From Meconema thalassinum (lineage: Eukaryota; Arthropoda; Insecta; Orthoptera; Tettigoniidae): a DNA stretch of 64,000 nt. Under the pieces are notes generated by a model, which worked only from the letters and a program-made list of their open reading frames with translations, searched no databases and was not told the DNA's origin. Shown here in pieces: positions 23,950 through 34,467 of the stretch (positions are counted from its first letter, which is position 1; each line of letters starts with the position of its first letter). The stretch is taken from positions 1,364,001 to 1,428,000 of the forward strand of contig CAMPQE020000051.1 of assembly GCA_946902985.2 (NCBI GenBank), written 5' to 3'. The position numbers and the translations under genes were made by a program.

Positions 23950-24823
23950 TTCCCATTTTCTATCCTTACAATGTTTTTTAAAATTATTTTTGTTTTAGTG
24001 ACGTGAAGAGTGGTGATCTTTCTAAAAATGTGTGTTCGTTCAGATTCGCTGGGTTATCATTCTTGGCTATAGATTCTTTTATGTCGAGAGCTTTGCCCTT
24101 TGCTTCGTGGTGTAGAATTTTCAAGTGTGTTTCTATGTTAGTGAAACGGTAATTGTTGGCATACATGTGTTCGCATATGGCTGAATGTTTGTTGTGTTTA
24201 ATCACATTTTTGTGTTCTTTACATCTTATTCCGATTTGTCTATCACTTTGCCCGATGTAATTAGCATTACATCGTCATCTTGGCATTTGAACAAATAGAC
24301 GCCTGATTTTGCGTGCGGATTTTTCTTTGTTAAGTTGCCCTATTGTGTAAGTGTTTACCGAGCGAGTTGTTAGTTCTGGAAGCTATGGTTAGTTCATGTT
24401 TCTTGAATACCGTATGCTATTTTATAAGTGTTTTTCTTGACGAAGTTGAAACCTACATTTATATTTTCCTGCTGGGTTGGTGATCTGTCCTATTTTTTCT
24501 TCCGTTGTTTATGTAGTGTCTGGTTTACCGTGTGGGGCGGAAAATTATTTTCCGTTGCCACGTGTCTTATCGTGTCTATCTCTTTATTGAGATTTCGTTT
24601 TTACATAGGTATGCTGATAGCTCTATTAACCATGGATTTGGTGCCTGCTAATGAGTGTGACATTGGGTGGTTTGAGCAATTGTCAATAGTGTGTGAAGTT
24701 TGCGTCTTCTTATGGAATATGGAGTACATTAAATCATTAACCATTCGGTGGAGAGTTAAATCTAAGTAATCTATGCGTTGGTTGTTTTCTGTTTCAATTG
24801 TGAACTTAATGGATTGGTGTGAT
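23950..24823 (-). pseudogene. Penelope-like element, endonuclease/C-terminal segment
   Basis: Minus-strand fragments in shifting frames: VNRAISIPM, SGVYLFKCQ (start of a GIY-YIG-type endonuclease region), and the open frame 23984-24205 with CEHMYANNYRFTNIETHLKI, the usual C-terminal segment. Reading upstream on the minus strand, the coding continues to SIKFTIETENNQRI at the left edge of hAT D, then resumes beyond that element at 27655. Several frameshifts and stops are present. Confidence 0.7.
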
Positions 24824-27646
24824 CAGTGGTTTAGTTGGGCCGGAGCGCCGTTCCGGAAAATATCTTCCCGCCTTAGAAAATCGTAACAATTTTACATTCA
24901 GTAAGAAAATCGTTTATAATCTATACATAGCGCTGAAACGTCACGGGTGTACTCTCGCGGACTAATATCGAACCTTCCGGTTTTATGTTCATAAAATACG
25001 GTCGCTTTTACACTCCTGGGCGTTTTTCTGGTTCTCTAAGGTTGGCTACACTGCTATTGGATACGGAGAGCGGGAAGTGAGCACAACAACTTTCTTCCGC
25101 TCGTTATATTTGTGTGAATCCAAGTTTTATTTTATGTTTTGCCCGATGTGTTGCTGTGAAGCAGATATTACGGAATCTCTCTGCAGTTAATGAACATCAG
25201 TAGCCCCGTAGTACCTTTCAAGTTTTCCAGTGACTGTGAAAGTGAGTTGTGAGTCACAACTTGTGACAATGAGTTTACTTAAGTGGCTGGGTTCAAAAAA
25301 ACGTGCTGGGGATGAAGATGAAGAATCAAAGAACACTAAAAAGGTGTGTGATGGCTCAAGTAAAAAAGAAACTGAATGGAGTTCCGAGAACATTAGTTTC
25401 ATTAAAGACGTGAGTATAGAGATAGACCCAGTGTTAAATGTTGCTGAAACGTGTGATACAGATTCAAGGGAGAATCTAGGTTATGGTTCTACACCTTCTA
25501 CCATCGACTGTGAAATTCAAGGACCCACCTACCGAAAACAAGATTTTCCAGACTGTTGGAACGAGTCTCAGTACCGTTATTTTTTGTCAGAGAACGAGTG
25601 GTTATTTTCAGGAAATAAAAATTTAGGCTGCAATATATTATGTAAAGAGGAAAGTAAATTAGGATTAGGAGTTTCTAAAGGGGCAGGACTTAATTTAATG
25701 AAACTATGGGTAGAATGCAAGGTTCATCCTAACGGAAATAATATTAATCAACAACAAACAAGCCTTAGGAAAAAAATATTTGAGCACAAAAATTCAGAAT
25801 CTCACAAAAAAGCTATGTTACAAAAATCAGAATCCAATAAAAAGATATTTGAAAGTTGCTTGGACACTATGAATGTCAAACACCTAGAACCACCGTTCGA
25901 GTATTTCGAACAGCATACTCAATTGCGAAAAAAAATAGACCCTTCGTAGACCTACAGGCTTATGTTGAACTTCAACAATTAAATGGTTTAGATTTGGGAC
26001 GAGTTCTTCATACAAATTTTAGTTGTGCTAATATTATTGAACACATTTTACAGGAAATGAGAAATAAAATAGCAAAATCTATAACAGAAAATCAGAGGAA
26101 AATCAGTAATATTATTGACGAATCAACAACAGTTATTGTAAAATCTGTGTTAGTATTATGTTTGAGATGTGCTCTTTCAGATAACTCTGAAGTTGTTTCC
26201 TTTTTCTGGGACTTGATAGAACTTGAATCAACTACAGCAGATGTTATTACTCGAGAGATATTGAAGAATCTTTCCTCATATGGGATGAATGAAAACTTTC
26301 TGGCAGAACATTTAGTTGGTCTAGCATGTGATGGGGCCTCTGTAATGTTAGGTAGAAAAAATGGAGTTGGAGCACAGTTTTTAAAGTTATTTCCAGATAT
26401 AGTAATCTGGCACTGTTTAAACCATCGCTTGGAATTGGCCGTTTCTGATACAAGGAATGAAGTTACAGGTGTTAACCACTTGCATTCATTCTTTGATAAA
26501 TTGTATTCTTTATACAGCATGTCTCCCAAAATTCAAAGGGAACTCAACATTTGTGCTGCTTCACTGGAACAAAGAGTTAAGAAGATTGGGAAAATATTTA
26601 CAATAAGATGGGTAGTTTCAAGCCAGAGAACTGTAAAAGCTGTCTGGGAAAACTACAGTGATCTAGTAAAACATTTTAGTGAGGCCAAAAATGACCACCA
26701 GAGAGACTCCAAAGAAAGGGCAAAATTCCAAGGTCTAGAAAATATGATAACTTGTGTAGAATTTCTAGAAAATATTGCAATTATGTATGATGCTCTTGTT
26801 GAGTTAGCTGATTTGTCATTAGAGTTGCAGAAAAGAGAGACAAGTCTGACAGAGGCTCAAAATGCAATCAAGCGCACTATAAAAGTGTTTGAATCTATGT
26901 GTAACTCAGCTTCTGGAGAATACTACAGAACAGTTCTTAAGGCCGCAGAAAACAAAAAGTTTAGAAACATAGGATTACATGATTCTAAAAAAGTTGTAAA
27001 AATTGACAGAAAGCAGTTTTTCAGAAGCCTTCTGAACAATTTAAATAACAGGCTTGTGGAAAATGTGTCCACATCATCTCATCTTGGTTCCAGCTCTAGT
27101 GAGCAGAGACATGAGAGAATGACAAAAGTTATCAGTGATTCAAAGGTACTATACAAAAATAATTGGCCCTCCACTTCTACTTTGGATATCTTCTATGGTG
27201 TTGAGAGTGTCGGCAACCTTTGTGACTTTTTCCACATGTCAGACAGGAGGAGGTACATTAAAGCTTTTAGAAAGTATGTCGAGACCAAGGAAATTCCAGT
27301 GGAGCTGATGCCTTCAATCAAGGCTGTACAGACCATTCCCATCTCTTCAGCAGAAGCTGAGAGAGCTTTCAGTACCATGAATGAGATCCACACCGAAAAG
27401 AGAAATAGGCTGCTGGTTGAAAGATCAAGCGGACTTATTTTCATAAGCAGCGTAGGACCTCCTATGCATTTATTTAACCCACAACCATATGTCAAGTCAT
27501 GGCTACGAAAGGGGAGACGTTCAGCTGATGAAACAACTTGTCGGAAACACGAGGCTGCTGATTTTGACACCCAATACGAGTCCATTTGGAAATTGCTGAA
27601 TTAATAAGGTTAGTTCCTGTAAATATTTTTTCCAACTAAATCACTG
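24824..27646 (+). mobile_element. complete hAT transposon D (2823 bp, perfect TSD)
   Basis: The left end CAGTGGTTTAGTTGG (24824-24838) and the complement of the right end CAGTGATTTAGTTGG (27632-27646) match at 14 of 15 bases. The flanking octamers are identical, GGTGTGAT at 24816-24823 and 27647-27654. It has a nearly intact transposase on the + strand. It is inserted in the reverse transcriptase region of a Penelope-like element. Best preserved element in the window, therefore probably among the youngest. Confidence 0.92.
25269..27604 (+). pseudogene. hAT transposase D (KIAA1586-like), one frameshift
   Basis: I choose ATG 25269 (MSLLKWLGSKKRAG); the open frame extends upstream without a better context. 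The N-terminal frame (to 25949) has a zinc-binding region with LGCNILCKEE, then SLRKKIFEHKNSESHK. The downstream frame (from about 25895 to 27604) begins VFRTAYSIAKKNRPF. It carries IIDESTT and ACDGASVMLG (Asp motifs), WHCLNHRLELAVSD, FTIRWVVSS, and the hATC region SSAEAERAFSTMNEIHTEKR. A single one-base-type frame change between about 25890 and 25910 joins the two halves; no internal stops otherwise. Vertebrate KIAA1586 is a domesticated relative, hence the name; here it is simply the transposon's own enzyme. A sequencing error or short intron cannot be excluded as cause of the break. Confidence 0.88.
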
Positions 27647-27654
27647 GGTGTGAT

Positions 27655-27850
27655 TGATTGATTAGAGCAATGTGTCTTCGATAGTGATTTCCGTGTCGTA
27701 TATGCAAATTACGTCTTCGACATATTTACTCCAATGTACAATGCATTGTGCGGATTGTCCTTCGAGGAATTTGTTTTAGACCACTAAAGCACAGTTTCAC
27801 GTACCTGTACTAGAGCTTTATAGAGCTGTTGCACGTCTTATAGAGTTTGA
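27655..27850 (-). pseudogene. Penelope-like element, reverse transcriptase segment
   Basis: Immediately right of the hAT D duplication, the minus strand reads HCIVHWSKYVEDVICIYD, which matches the YVDD-box region of Penelope-type reverse transcriptases (here YVED). It leads into SIN at the junction with hAT D, and the sequence continues on the other side as HQSIKFTIETEN. Upstream parts are not recognisable. Confidence 0.65.
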
Positions 27851-28093
27851 TTGGTTGGTTCTTAAGTTTAGGGGCTGCGACAACGCGGTCGTGTAGCCCC
27901 GTGTACTTGGTGTGTGTGTAGAATCTGTCAGATCCGGTGTTAATTGTGATGACTGTAATACTGTGTGTTATCTGTTATTTAATTTAGAGTTTAGTGTGAC
28001 TTTGCATAAAATGTAATTAATCCAGTAAGAGTTTAAATGTATACATATATAGTATTAATGCTTCTGATACGAATAAATAAATAGATAAATATA

Positions 28094-28745
28094 GCTACAT
28101 AGCGCTGTTTCATGTGTTTTAGTAATCATCTCGTGCTTTAGAGCTCTATAGCGCTTTCATGTTTTTGAGAGCTCTATACCCCTGTTTTAGATTATTTGAA
28201 GCTCTTTAGCGCTGTTTTATGTGTTTTAGAAGCTTGCCACGGTGGGTGAGTAGATGGCGTGTCGGTCTACCAACCCCAAGATTTCAGGTTCGCTCCTGGC
28301 CATGGTAAGTGATTTTTAAAGGCGGCAAATAATGCGACACTATGTCATACGATGTTGGCATGCCAAAGAACCCATTTGAATTCAGTAGACCGTGTTCATA
28401 ATGGCAAAATTAATCTCGGGAGTTTCCGCCAACACAAAGTTCCTCATTTCTCTACTAGAAAGCGCTATAATGTTCAAAGAGCTTAGATATCTAACCTCCT
28501 TGACTTTCATAGTGATTCAAGGAACAACGAAATTCGACATGCAAGCTACCCTCTGGGTGTCAAATTGCAAAGCTTGCACCCGGAACCCGAGGCCATACGA
28601 TATTATTATTATGTGTTTTAGGGCTCTTTATCGCTGTTTCGTGTGTTTTATAGCGCTGTTTCATGTGTTTTAGAGCTCTTCAACGCTGTTGCTTGTGTTT
28701 CAGAGCTCATTAGCGCTGTTTCATGTGTTTTAGAGCGCTGTTGGA
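28094..28745. repeat. ~33-bp minisatellite, split by a SINE
   Basis: Units like AGCGCTGTTTCATGTG plus TTTTAGAGCTCT repeat degenerately at 28094-28230 and again at 28611-28745. The gap holds a SINE (28232-28610). AGCGCT and GAGCTC are palindromic hexamers in most units. Confidence 0.8.
28232..28610 (+). mobile_element. tRNA-derived SINE, family 3
   Basis: Begins GCTTGCCACGGTGGGTGAGT, with an A-box-like GGTGGGTGAG and a B-box-like GGTTCGCTCC. It ends CCCGAGGCCATACGATATTA in an (ATT)n tail. The 11-mer ATGTGTTTTAG lies on both sides (28219-28229 and 28611-28621), consistent with a target duplication, although the host minisatellite also contains this word. A second copy is at 60335-60530, and a 20-bp tail copy is at 33144. 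Confidence 0.75.
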
Positions 28746-29194
28746 TGCAGCCCACCATGCCTCCCTGCCCTGAGCTGCATAGCCACCACACCATCCTTCC
28801 ATAACTAAGTTTGTTATTCCTGTGTGTATGTGCCTTACCAACCTATCTCTTTATTAGCAGTCACCACAAACCTCTCCTCACCCATTCTTCATTTGTTACT
28901 CTATCTACCCATCAGATCTTCATCATTCTCCCGTAACACCACATTTCCATTATCTGCAGCACCAACAGTCCTAAGTTTCACTTCCATGGAGCGCCACGAT
29001 TCAGATGAAGGCTTTCAAAATTGTCTTCTTAATGCCTAAAATCTATATTTGATGTCGATAGATTCTTTTTCTGTAGAAATGCTTTCGTTGCCTGAGCCAA
29101 CCTATTTTTATATCCTCTTTGCTTCAACCATCGCTGGTTATTACCCGAAAGAAATGTTACTTACTAAGTTTACACACTTCTCGATCAAAATTAA
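28746..29194. other. no gene recognised
   Basis: Short open frames only. Could be degraded 5' part of the neighbouring minus-strand Penelope-like element, but I see no motif to prove it. Confidence 0.25.
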
Positions 29195-29225
29195 CACGTT
29201 TCGCTCGTCAAGCGAGTATCATCAG
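29195..29225 (-). ncRNA. candidate minimal hammerhead ribozyme core (Penelope type)
   Basis: The minus strand reads CTGATGA, a 4-bp stem with loop (CTCG CTTGA CGAG), then CGAAACGTG. The conserved core words CTGATGA and GAAAC are both intact and in the right order and spacing. Penelope-like elements carry such minimal hammerheads in their terminal repeats, and a Penelope fragment of the same strand lies 1.3 kb downstream (27655-27850). Stem I is not evident. Confidence 0.4.
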
Positions 29226-29608
29226 ATCCAAAACAAAATAGCTCTAGAAAACCCTCGAACGGTCGTTATCCTACAATAACCCGCTGAATCAGGCATTCTG
29301 TGCACCTTGCATTGGGCCAGCGTTTTGGCTCGGGGAGACTCGGGTAAGCTCAGCTCGGATGGTGCAGCGCAGTGTTTCCCAACCTGGGGGCGATTTGGGT
29401 TATCAAGGGGGCAATACATAAGTTGGGGGCGATGAGTAATCATAGGGGGTGAATTAACATGTACAGTAGAAGTTGGCGGGTAGTAGCCTACACGGAAAAA
29501 ATGTGACAGGAGCGCCTCTCGTTCGCTCGTTCATCATTCATCACCAAGTTTGACATTCACAACGTAAATATTGGCCGTTAAGCGCTGAAGCAGTTTCCGA
29601 TCCTTAAA

Positions 29609-30138
29609 ATGTGTTCAGTGTTAGATAACGAGACTCCTGAACTCCCAGAAGACAAAATCCTAATTTTAACTGATCACCTTGACCACTTGAAAACTGACAT
29701 GGAATCAAGATTTAAAGATTTGACCAAGTTACAAATTCCGGATAGGATCCATTCTCGTTTGTAGCTTGATAACTCTTTGTAAGCGGAGTTTCTAGATCTG
29801 AAGTATGAATGTGAGCCGAAAATCATTTTCAAACAGAGCGGTTACGAGTTAGCCTGGGTGAAGCTTATGGACACGTATTCACAACTGTGGGGAAAAACTG
29901 AACCACTTCTCATATCATTCTCGCGAACATATTTAGTTGAAAAAGGAATTAGTTCCGTAGTCCAGCTCATCAAAAAACAAAGAAATACGTTGGAAATTTA
30001 GTTCCGTAGTCCAGCTCATCAAAAAACAAAGAAATACGTTGGAAATTTGCCTCAAAGGGGATTTGCACCTGAACTTGATGACCATAAAGACGGATATTCA
30101 AGCTTTAACTGAAATCCCCCAAGCACAAGGCAGCCTTT
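29609..30138 (+). pseudogene. C-terminal hAT transposase remnant (SCAND3/ZBED5-like)
   Basis: From ATG 29609 a frame with LTDHLDHLKTDMESRFKDL runs to a stop at about 29759. After another in-frame stop the reading continues with EPKIIFKQSGYELAWVKLM, LWGKTEPLLISF and SRTYLVEKGISSVVQLIKK, the hATC dimerisation segment, and ends with CLKGDLHLNLMTIKTDI and a final stop near 30138. A 49-bp tandem duplication at 29949-30046 shifts the frame within the conserved segment. Only about a fifth of a full transposase is left. Confidence 0.75.
29949..30046. repeat. perfect 49-bp tandem duplication
   Basis: Two adjacent copies beginning TTAGTTCCGTAGTCCAGC (29949 and 29998). They are identical over the unit, so the duplication is recent relative to the nonsense mutations around it. 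The unit length is not a multiple of three, so it disrupts the remnant frame. Confidence 0.92.
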
Positions 30139-30529
30139 GAAAATGTACGTCAATGATCTTAGTTAATTATTTCACGTCATTGTTCTTAAATATTTTTTTA
30201 ATTTCATTTTTTTCTATTTTATTGATGAGTGACCGGATAAAAATGCTTCGGTTGATTTTATATACGGTCATAAAATTGTTCAAAATAATAAAACTGCTTT
30301 ATTTTTCACACTTTACTTCAAATTAAAGTTAGACTTACATGCACAATGAAAAGTCATCCTCCAGAAAGGGGAGACGGGCCACAAAAGGTTGGGAACCACT
30401 GGTGTAGCGCGCTGCTTCAGAGCTTGTTTATCAGTCAAATAGATAAGCAGAAGACAACTTCAGAATACTGAAGAAACCTGTTCCAAAGACTCCCGAGTGT
30501 CCATTTAAATCAAACTTTCTTATTTGTTT

Positions 30530-31096
30530 CTTCTTCTCTAGAATTGGCCTATTTTAGGACCACGTTTATTCAACTGGAGGGTCTTGATCTTCGCCCAGTA
30601 TTGACGCATTTTCTGCCGGTGTACCTTTCTTCTTAGGTTTCTCCTGAAAACCATGGACTTCCTTCAAAGCACGCCTCACAGCCTGTCTGTCATGCAGATC
30701 TGATATTTCCAGTTCGTTAATACCCTTCTCAGTTTCCATCAACCACGTGTACGAACCTTCTTATTGTGCCAGAAACTGAGCAAACAATCTTGTGGAAGGT
30801 AATCTCGCGATATGGCCATAAGAGGCTATTCTCTTCTTTCTCGCACAATCGGAGAGTTTCTCAATATATTCGTGGAGCTCGGAGTTATGTCGCCTACGAA
30901 ATTCTTCATCTACCTTTACAGGACCAAGGATCTTCCGGAAAATTCTCCTCTCTCTAATTTCCATGAGACCCCTTTGGCTTAAAGAACGACACTCTATGGC
31001 ATATAAAGCTTCTGGCCTTATAATGTTTCTATTCCAAGTTACGTGATAAGCACTTGTTGTTGTACTGTAAGTGTTCTTCGTGAACCCATATGCCAT
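30530..31096 (-). pseudogene. RTE-like LINE, 3' terminal fragment
   Basis: The minus-strand frame 30761-31096 carries RPEALYAIECRSL, IRERRIFRKILGPVKVDEEF and KKRIASYGHIARL, the region after the reverse transcriptase in RTE-like LINEs. Past its stop the coding continues out of frame to about 30540 with RQAVRRALKEVHGF and KMRQYWAKIK. The LINE at 50.85-54.1 kb has the homologous block (ERKIIRTILGPKVKD), so both belong to one broad family. Confidence 0.75.
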
Positions 31097-31385
31097 TTCT
31101 AATTTATTTCATTATTTATTAACTCATTTATTCTTTATTTACTTATTTATTTCACGTATTTATTCTTTTTTTATTTACTTCGGTATTCTTTATTTATTTC
31201 ACTTAAGTATTCGTTATTTATTTGACTTATTTATTCTTTGTTAATTTACTTAAGTATTCGTTATTTATTTCACTTATTTATTCTTTGTTTATTTACTTAT
31301 GTATTCTTTGTTTATTTACTTAGGTATTCTTTATTTACTTACTTATACATTTATGTATTTATTTACCTAGTGATTTATTTACTTA
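31097..31385. repeat. AT-rich low-complexity array (TTTATT/TTTACTTA type)
   Basis: About 290 bases built from degenerate TATTTATT, ATTTACTTA and TATTCTTT words. No coding signal. Confidence 0.85.
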
Positions 31386-32136
31386 GTTGTGGTACGAGCG
31401 TTATCATGTTGCTTTAGTAACTGAAATGTAAATGCCTTTCAGTTGGTCAGCATGACTGTGTGAAATTGGTGTTGCTCCCTAAAGCTGACATGTGATTAAT
31501 TAATTCACTTGGATTACCAGTTTCGATTCTTTACAACAGGCAATTTATAAACTTGTCGACCATGGGATCCCATTGCTTCCAATGCTTCCACGCCGTCCTC
31601 CTCGATGTCAACTCTTGTACGAGGGCTCGACACGACACAGTTCTGGCAGGATCTACCCTCTTTAAACGCACTTTATAAACAAGTATATTTCAGTTAAGTA
31701 ATGTAAGATTTGGAAGAATTTGGCACAAACCACAACCTTCTCGCTGCCTCTGGTTTAAGAGCTTGAGTTTTGTGAAACACACAACTATATACAACTAGGG
31801 GACCTGTATGCTCATCAAGTTTACTGTTATGCGGGCTACTATTATTATCTTTATTTGTTTAAACGCGCTTTTGAAACAAATTATCCATATTTTTGAAATC
31901 AGAGTGTGATTCGTTACTGTTCCGGGTAGTTTTATTTCAATAATCTTTTCAATGCACAATGGGTTGTGTGCACACCATGTGCATAGACTACCCGCCTGGC
32001 TCTAGGGTTATGCGGACTGGGCGCAACACAGTTCTGCCAGGGGTTATGGTTTTTATTATTTGTTTAAAAACGCTCCTTAAAGAAATATATTTCCATTAAC
32101 TTTTCAACAAATGCAAGACTTTTCCTGAACTGTTTG
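31386..32136. repeat. diverged direct repeats, no gene
   Basis: A block with ACACAGTTCTGGCAGG followed by TTTAAACGCACTTTATAAAC at about 31637-31720 recurs at about 32029-32110 (ACACAGTTCTGCCAGG, then TTTAAAAACGCTCC). A third partial match is near 31840-31880 (TTTGTTTAAACGCGCTTTTG). Period is near 390 and perhaps half of that. Unknown family. Confidence 0.45.
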
Positions 32137-33143
32137 CAGTGTGGTCCAACCCGCGGCCCGCCTGTTCATTTTTGTTGGCCCTTACCCTTCCCACTGTCCT
32201 TCACCCTTCGACAGTAATAATCCGTGGCGTGCCTACTGTAATTTTCACTTTCATTCAGTAATGTTACGAAAGAGCCAGGAGGGAAAGGAAATATCCCGAA
32301 AAACACGCCAGTAATCAGAATTGTCTTTCAACGAATACGTACGGCACAAGAAGCGGCCCCGCCTCCAGGCGGCAACTGGTTGGCTGCCAGGGATCGGCTA
32401 CCGATAAGTTCGTAATCGTTCGTGTGCTGCGGCGGATATTCCTATAAAAGGGAACGCAGGGCTCTTCGAAGAGGTTGTTTTTGACGAGAGAGGTTGTTCG
32501 AGAGATATAGTACGACAAGAGTTTGTTGCCATCGTTGTTGCGAGAGTGGTACCTAATATGGCGGGACTTAATAAACGGCGTGTTGAAGATGAGAAACGAC
32601 AATTTCAGTCAAAGTGGCAGGAAAGTTACTTTTTTGTTGAACATAATGGAAAACCAGTGTGTTATCTGTTCTCAAGGGTCTCGAAGGAGTATAACGTGAA
32701 TGGGCACTATACCAGCTTGCATAAATCAAAATACGATCAATGCCAGGGAAGTGCCAGAAGTTGTGTGTTTAATGATTTGAAGCTGAAACTAACAAGACAG
32801 AAGAATATATTTCAGCAACCATCAATCACTGCCGGTTTAAAGGCATCTTATGAGGTATGTTTAGAGCTAGCTAAAAGTAAAAAGTATTTTAGGGATGGTG
32901 AGCTCATTAAGAGATGTGATGTTAAAATGGCATCTTCATTTGGAGATAATAGGATGGCTAAAAATTTTGAAACAGTTTCCTTGTCTCATCAGACAGTTTA
33001 CTAAAAGAATTAATGATATGGCTGGTGAAGTTTCAGGTTCTCTCAAGAGCATTTTGGAAAAATGTGAATTTTACTCTCCAGCTCTAGATGAGAGCACAGA
33101 TATAGCTGACATCGGCCAGCTCCTTATCTTTATCAGAACAATT
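32137..33143 (+). mobile_element. hAT element F (GTF2IRD2-type), 3' truncated
   Basis: The left end CAGTGTGGTCCAACCCGC followed by GGCCCGC is a typical terminus of this hAT group. The + strand then encodes the N-terminal transposase (32558-33143). The element stops abruptly at 33143, where the last 20 bp of a family-3 SINE tail begin, so a later event removed the rest. Confidence 0.7.
32558..33143 (+). pseudogene. GTF2IRD2-like hAT transposase, N-terminal fragment
   Basis: From ATG 32558 (MAGLNKRRVEDEKRQFQSKW) a BED-type region (YFFVEHNGKPVCYLF, then HYTSLHKSKYD) leads into a helical segment and KRCDVKMASSFGDNRMAK. The second Cys of the BED finger is replaced (CYLFS), so zinc binding should be impaired. 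After LSHQTV a frameshift at about 32995 moves the frame to INDMAGEVSGSLKSILEKC and PALDESTDIADI, the first catalytic Asp region. Coding ends at 33143. Mammalian GTF2IRD2 contains a domesticated relative of this transposase. Confidence 0.8.
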
Positions 33144-33163
33144 AACCCGAGGCCATACGATAT
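33144..33163 (+). repeat. 20-bp SINE family-3 tail fragment
   Basis: The 20 bases AACCCGAGGCCATACGATAT are identical to 28584-28603, the end of the family-3 SINE, and are followed by an AT-rich tail. Either a severely 5'-truncated SINE or the scar of a deletion between elements. Confidence 0.6.
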
Positions 33164-33190
33164 AATTATTAATGAACTCATCTGTTGAAT

Positions 33191-33441
33191 CTACTCGCGC
33201 GCTATCAACTGTGTAATGGGTTTACTAAGCCAGAAACCTTCAAGGGAGTATACAACAACTCGTCAAAGTTTCATTGAAATCGGATGAATGGTATATGAAC
33301 GCTTACGGGATTATATTTAAATGATTCGCGCGCTGCCACTCAAACTACTCGCGCGTTATCTATTGTAAATTGGATTTACTATGCCTAAAACCATCCTGGG
33401 AATGTACACAACAACTCACCAACATTTGATCACAATCGGAC
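33191..33441. repeat. two diverged ~154-bp tandem units
   Basis: CTACTCGCGCGCTATCAACT at 33191 and CTACTCGCGCGTTATCTATT at 33345 start two units that stay alignable through ACAACAACTC and a shared ATCGGA near their ends. Unknown family; hAT G begins right at the end of the second unit. Confidence 0.65.
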
Positions 33442-34035
33442 CAGAGGCGGCTCTAGGAACAGGCGGGGTGCTCGTAATAATAAAAATATACAGTATCATT
33501 ATGAATCAGTTATTAAATTATAAATTAAGCATGCATGAATCATAATGTCGCTTCGAACGCTGCAGCAGCACGGCAGTTGATTGCTTACGTCTCAGAAGGG
33601 CTACCGTAACGTAACCGTTGTGGCTATATATAAATCTACCTCTCTCTCTTCCTTTCTGGTGTTCCCAGTACAGCTGACTATAGTGCGTCTCTACCTTAAA
33701 AGACAGTACGTATTAAATGGAGCGCGCTGATGCCAGATCTGCTTCATATACAAAGTTCTGCAAGGCCGGGCACATGATGTAATATAACTCGTATACAGGC
33801 GTGCTTTTACGCAAAACTCGGGAAATTTCCAAAATATTTGTTTGTTGTATATAATTGTACCTCATGCGTTGAAGCGAAAGACGGTACAATATTTAGATTG
33901 TGATACACCGAATTTCAGAGCGCGATTTTAATGCACACATTATAATAATTTATAATTTTCTTTTATCCAATTATTCATGAATATGATAAGGCCTTTTTCT
34001 CGAATATCATAGGTTATAATAAATTATAATATGAC

Positions 34036-34086
<51 letters not shown>
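34036..34086. repeat. (TAA)n microsatellite
   Basis: About 17 TAA units. The minus-strand poly-Leu frame through it is an artefact that extends the transposase fragment. Confidence 0.95.
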
Positions 34087-34465
34087 TATTGTGGTCCACG
34101 TAATTTACCAAATTTTGTGTGGTCAAGTGGGGGTATGCAGCCGAAATTAAATTATTCATTTCTTGTTTCTTGAACGAGACGTTATTCAATTTTATATAGT
34201 TCTTCACTTGCGCCCATACCATTTCGATGGGATTAAGTTCACTGTGGTATGGTGGTGTGGTAAGGTGACAAGCATGAACATATTTCTCTGCTGTGATAGC
34301 CTACATTGTCTATTACTAGGCTAGATCCTTCGGGAACATTGAGCAACAATATTGCTCGGCGAACCACTTTTCATATACTTCACCTGTCATTTTGTCGTAT
34401 GTGTCTACCGTGTTTTTTTTTTGGCACAGAAACGTTAACTCTGCACCATTAACGAACCCTTGTTA
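34085..34465 (-). pseudogene. Tc1/mariner-like DDE transposase, C-terminal part
   Basis: On the minus strand from about 34440: VDTYDKMTGEVYEKWFAEQ, then LVIDNVGYHSR (second catalytic Asp), and then ELNPIEMVWAQVKNYI (third acidic residue region), in shifting frames. The open part 34088-34222 runs to HLTTQ. The N-terminal DNA-binding domain and first Asp are missing; a SINE insertion lies directly upstream. Confidence 0.7.
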
Positions 34466-34467
34466 AT

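Larger units (their letters stand above)
29370..30401 (+). mobile_element. hAT element E, internal-deletion derivative
   Basis: Ends CAGTGTTTCCCAACC (29370) and the complement CAGTGGTTCCCAACC (ending 30401) match at 14 of 15 positions. Flanking octamers GTGCAGCG (29362-29369) and GTGTAGCG (30402-30409) match at 7 of 8. The interior encodes only the start and the C-terminal region of a SCAND3/ZBED5-type transposase; the catalytic middle is missing. Confidence 0.8.
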
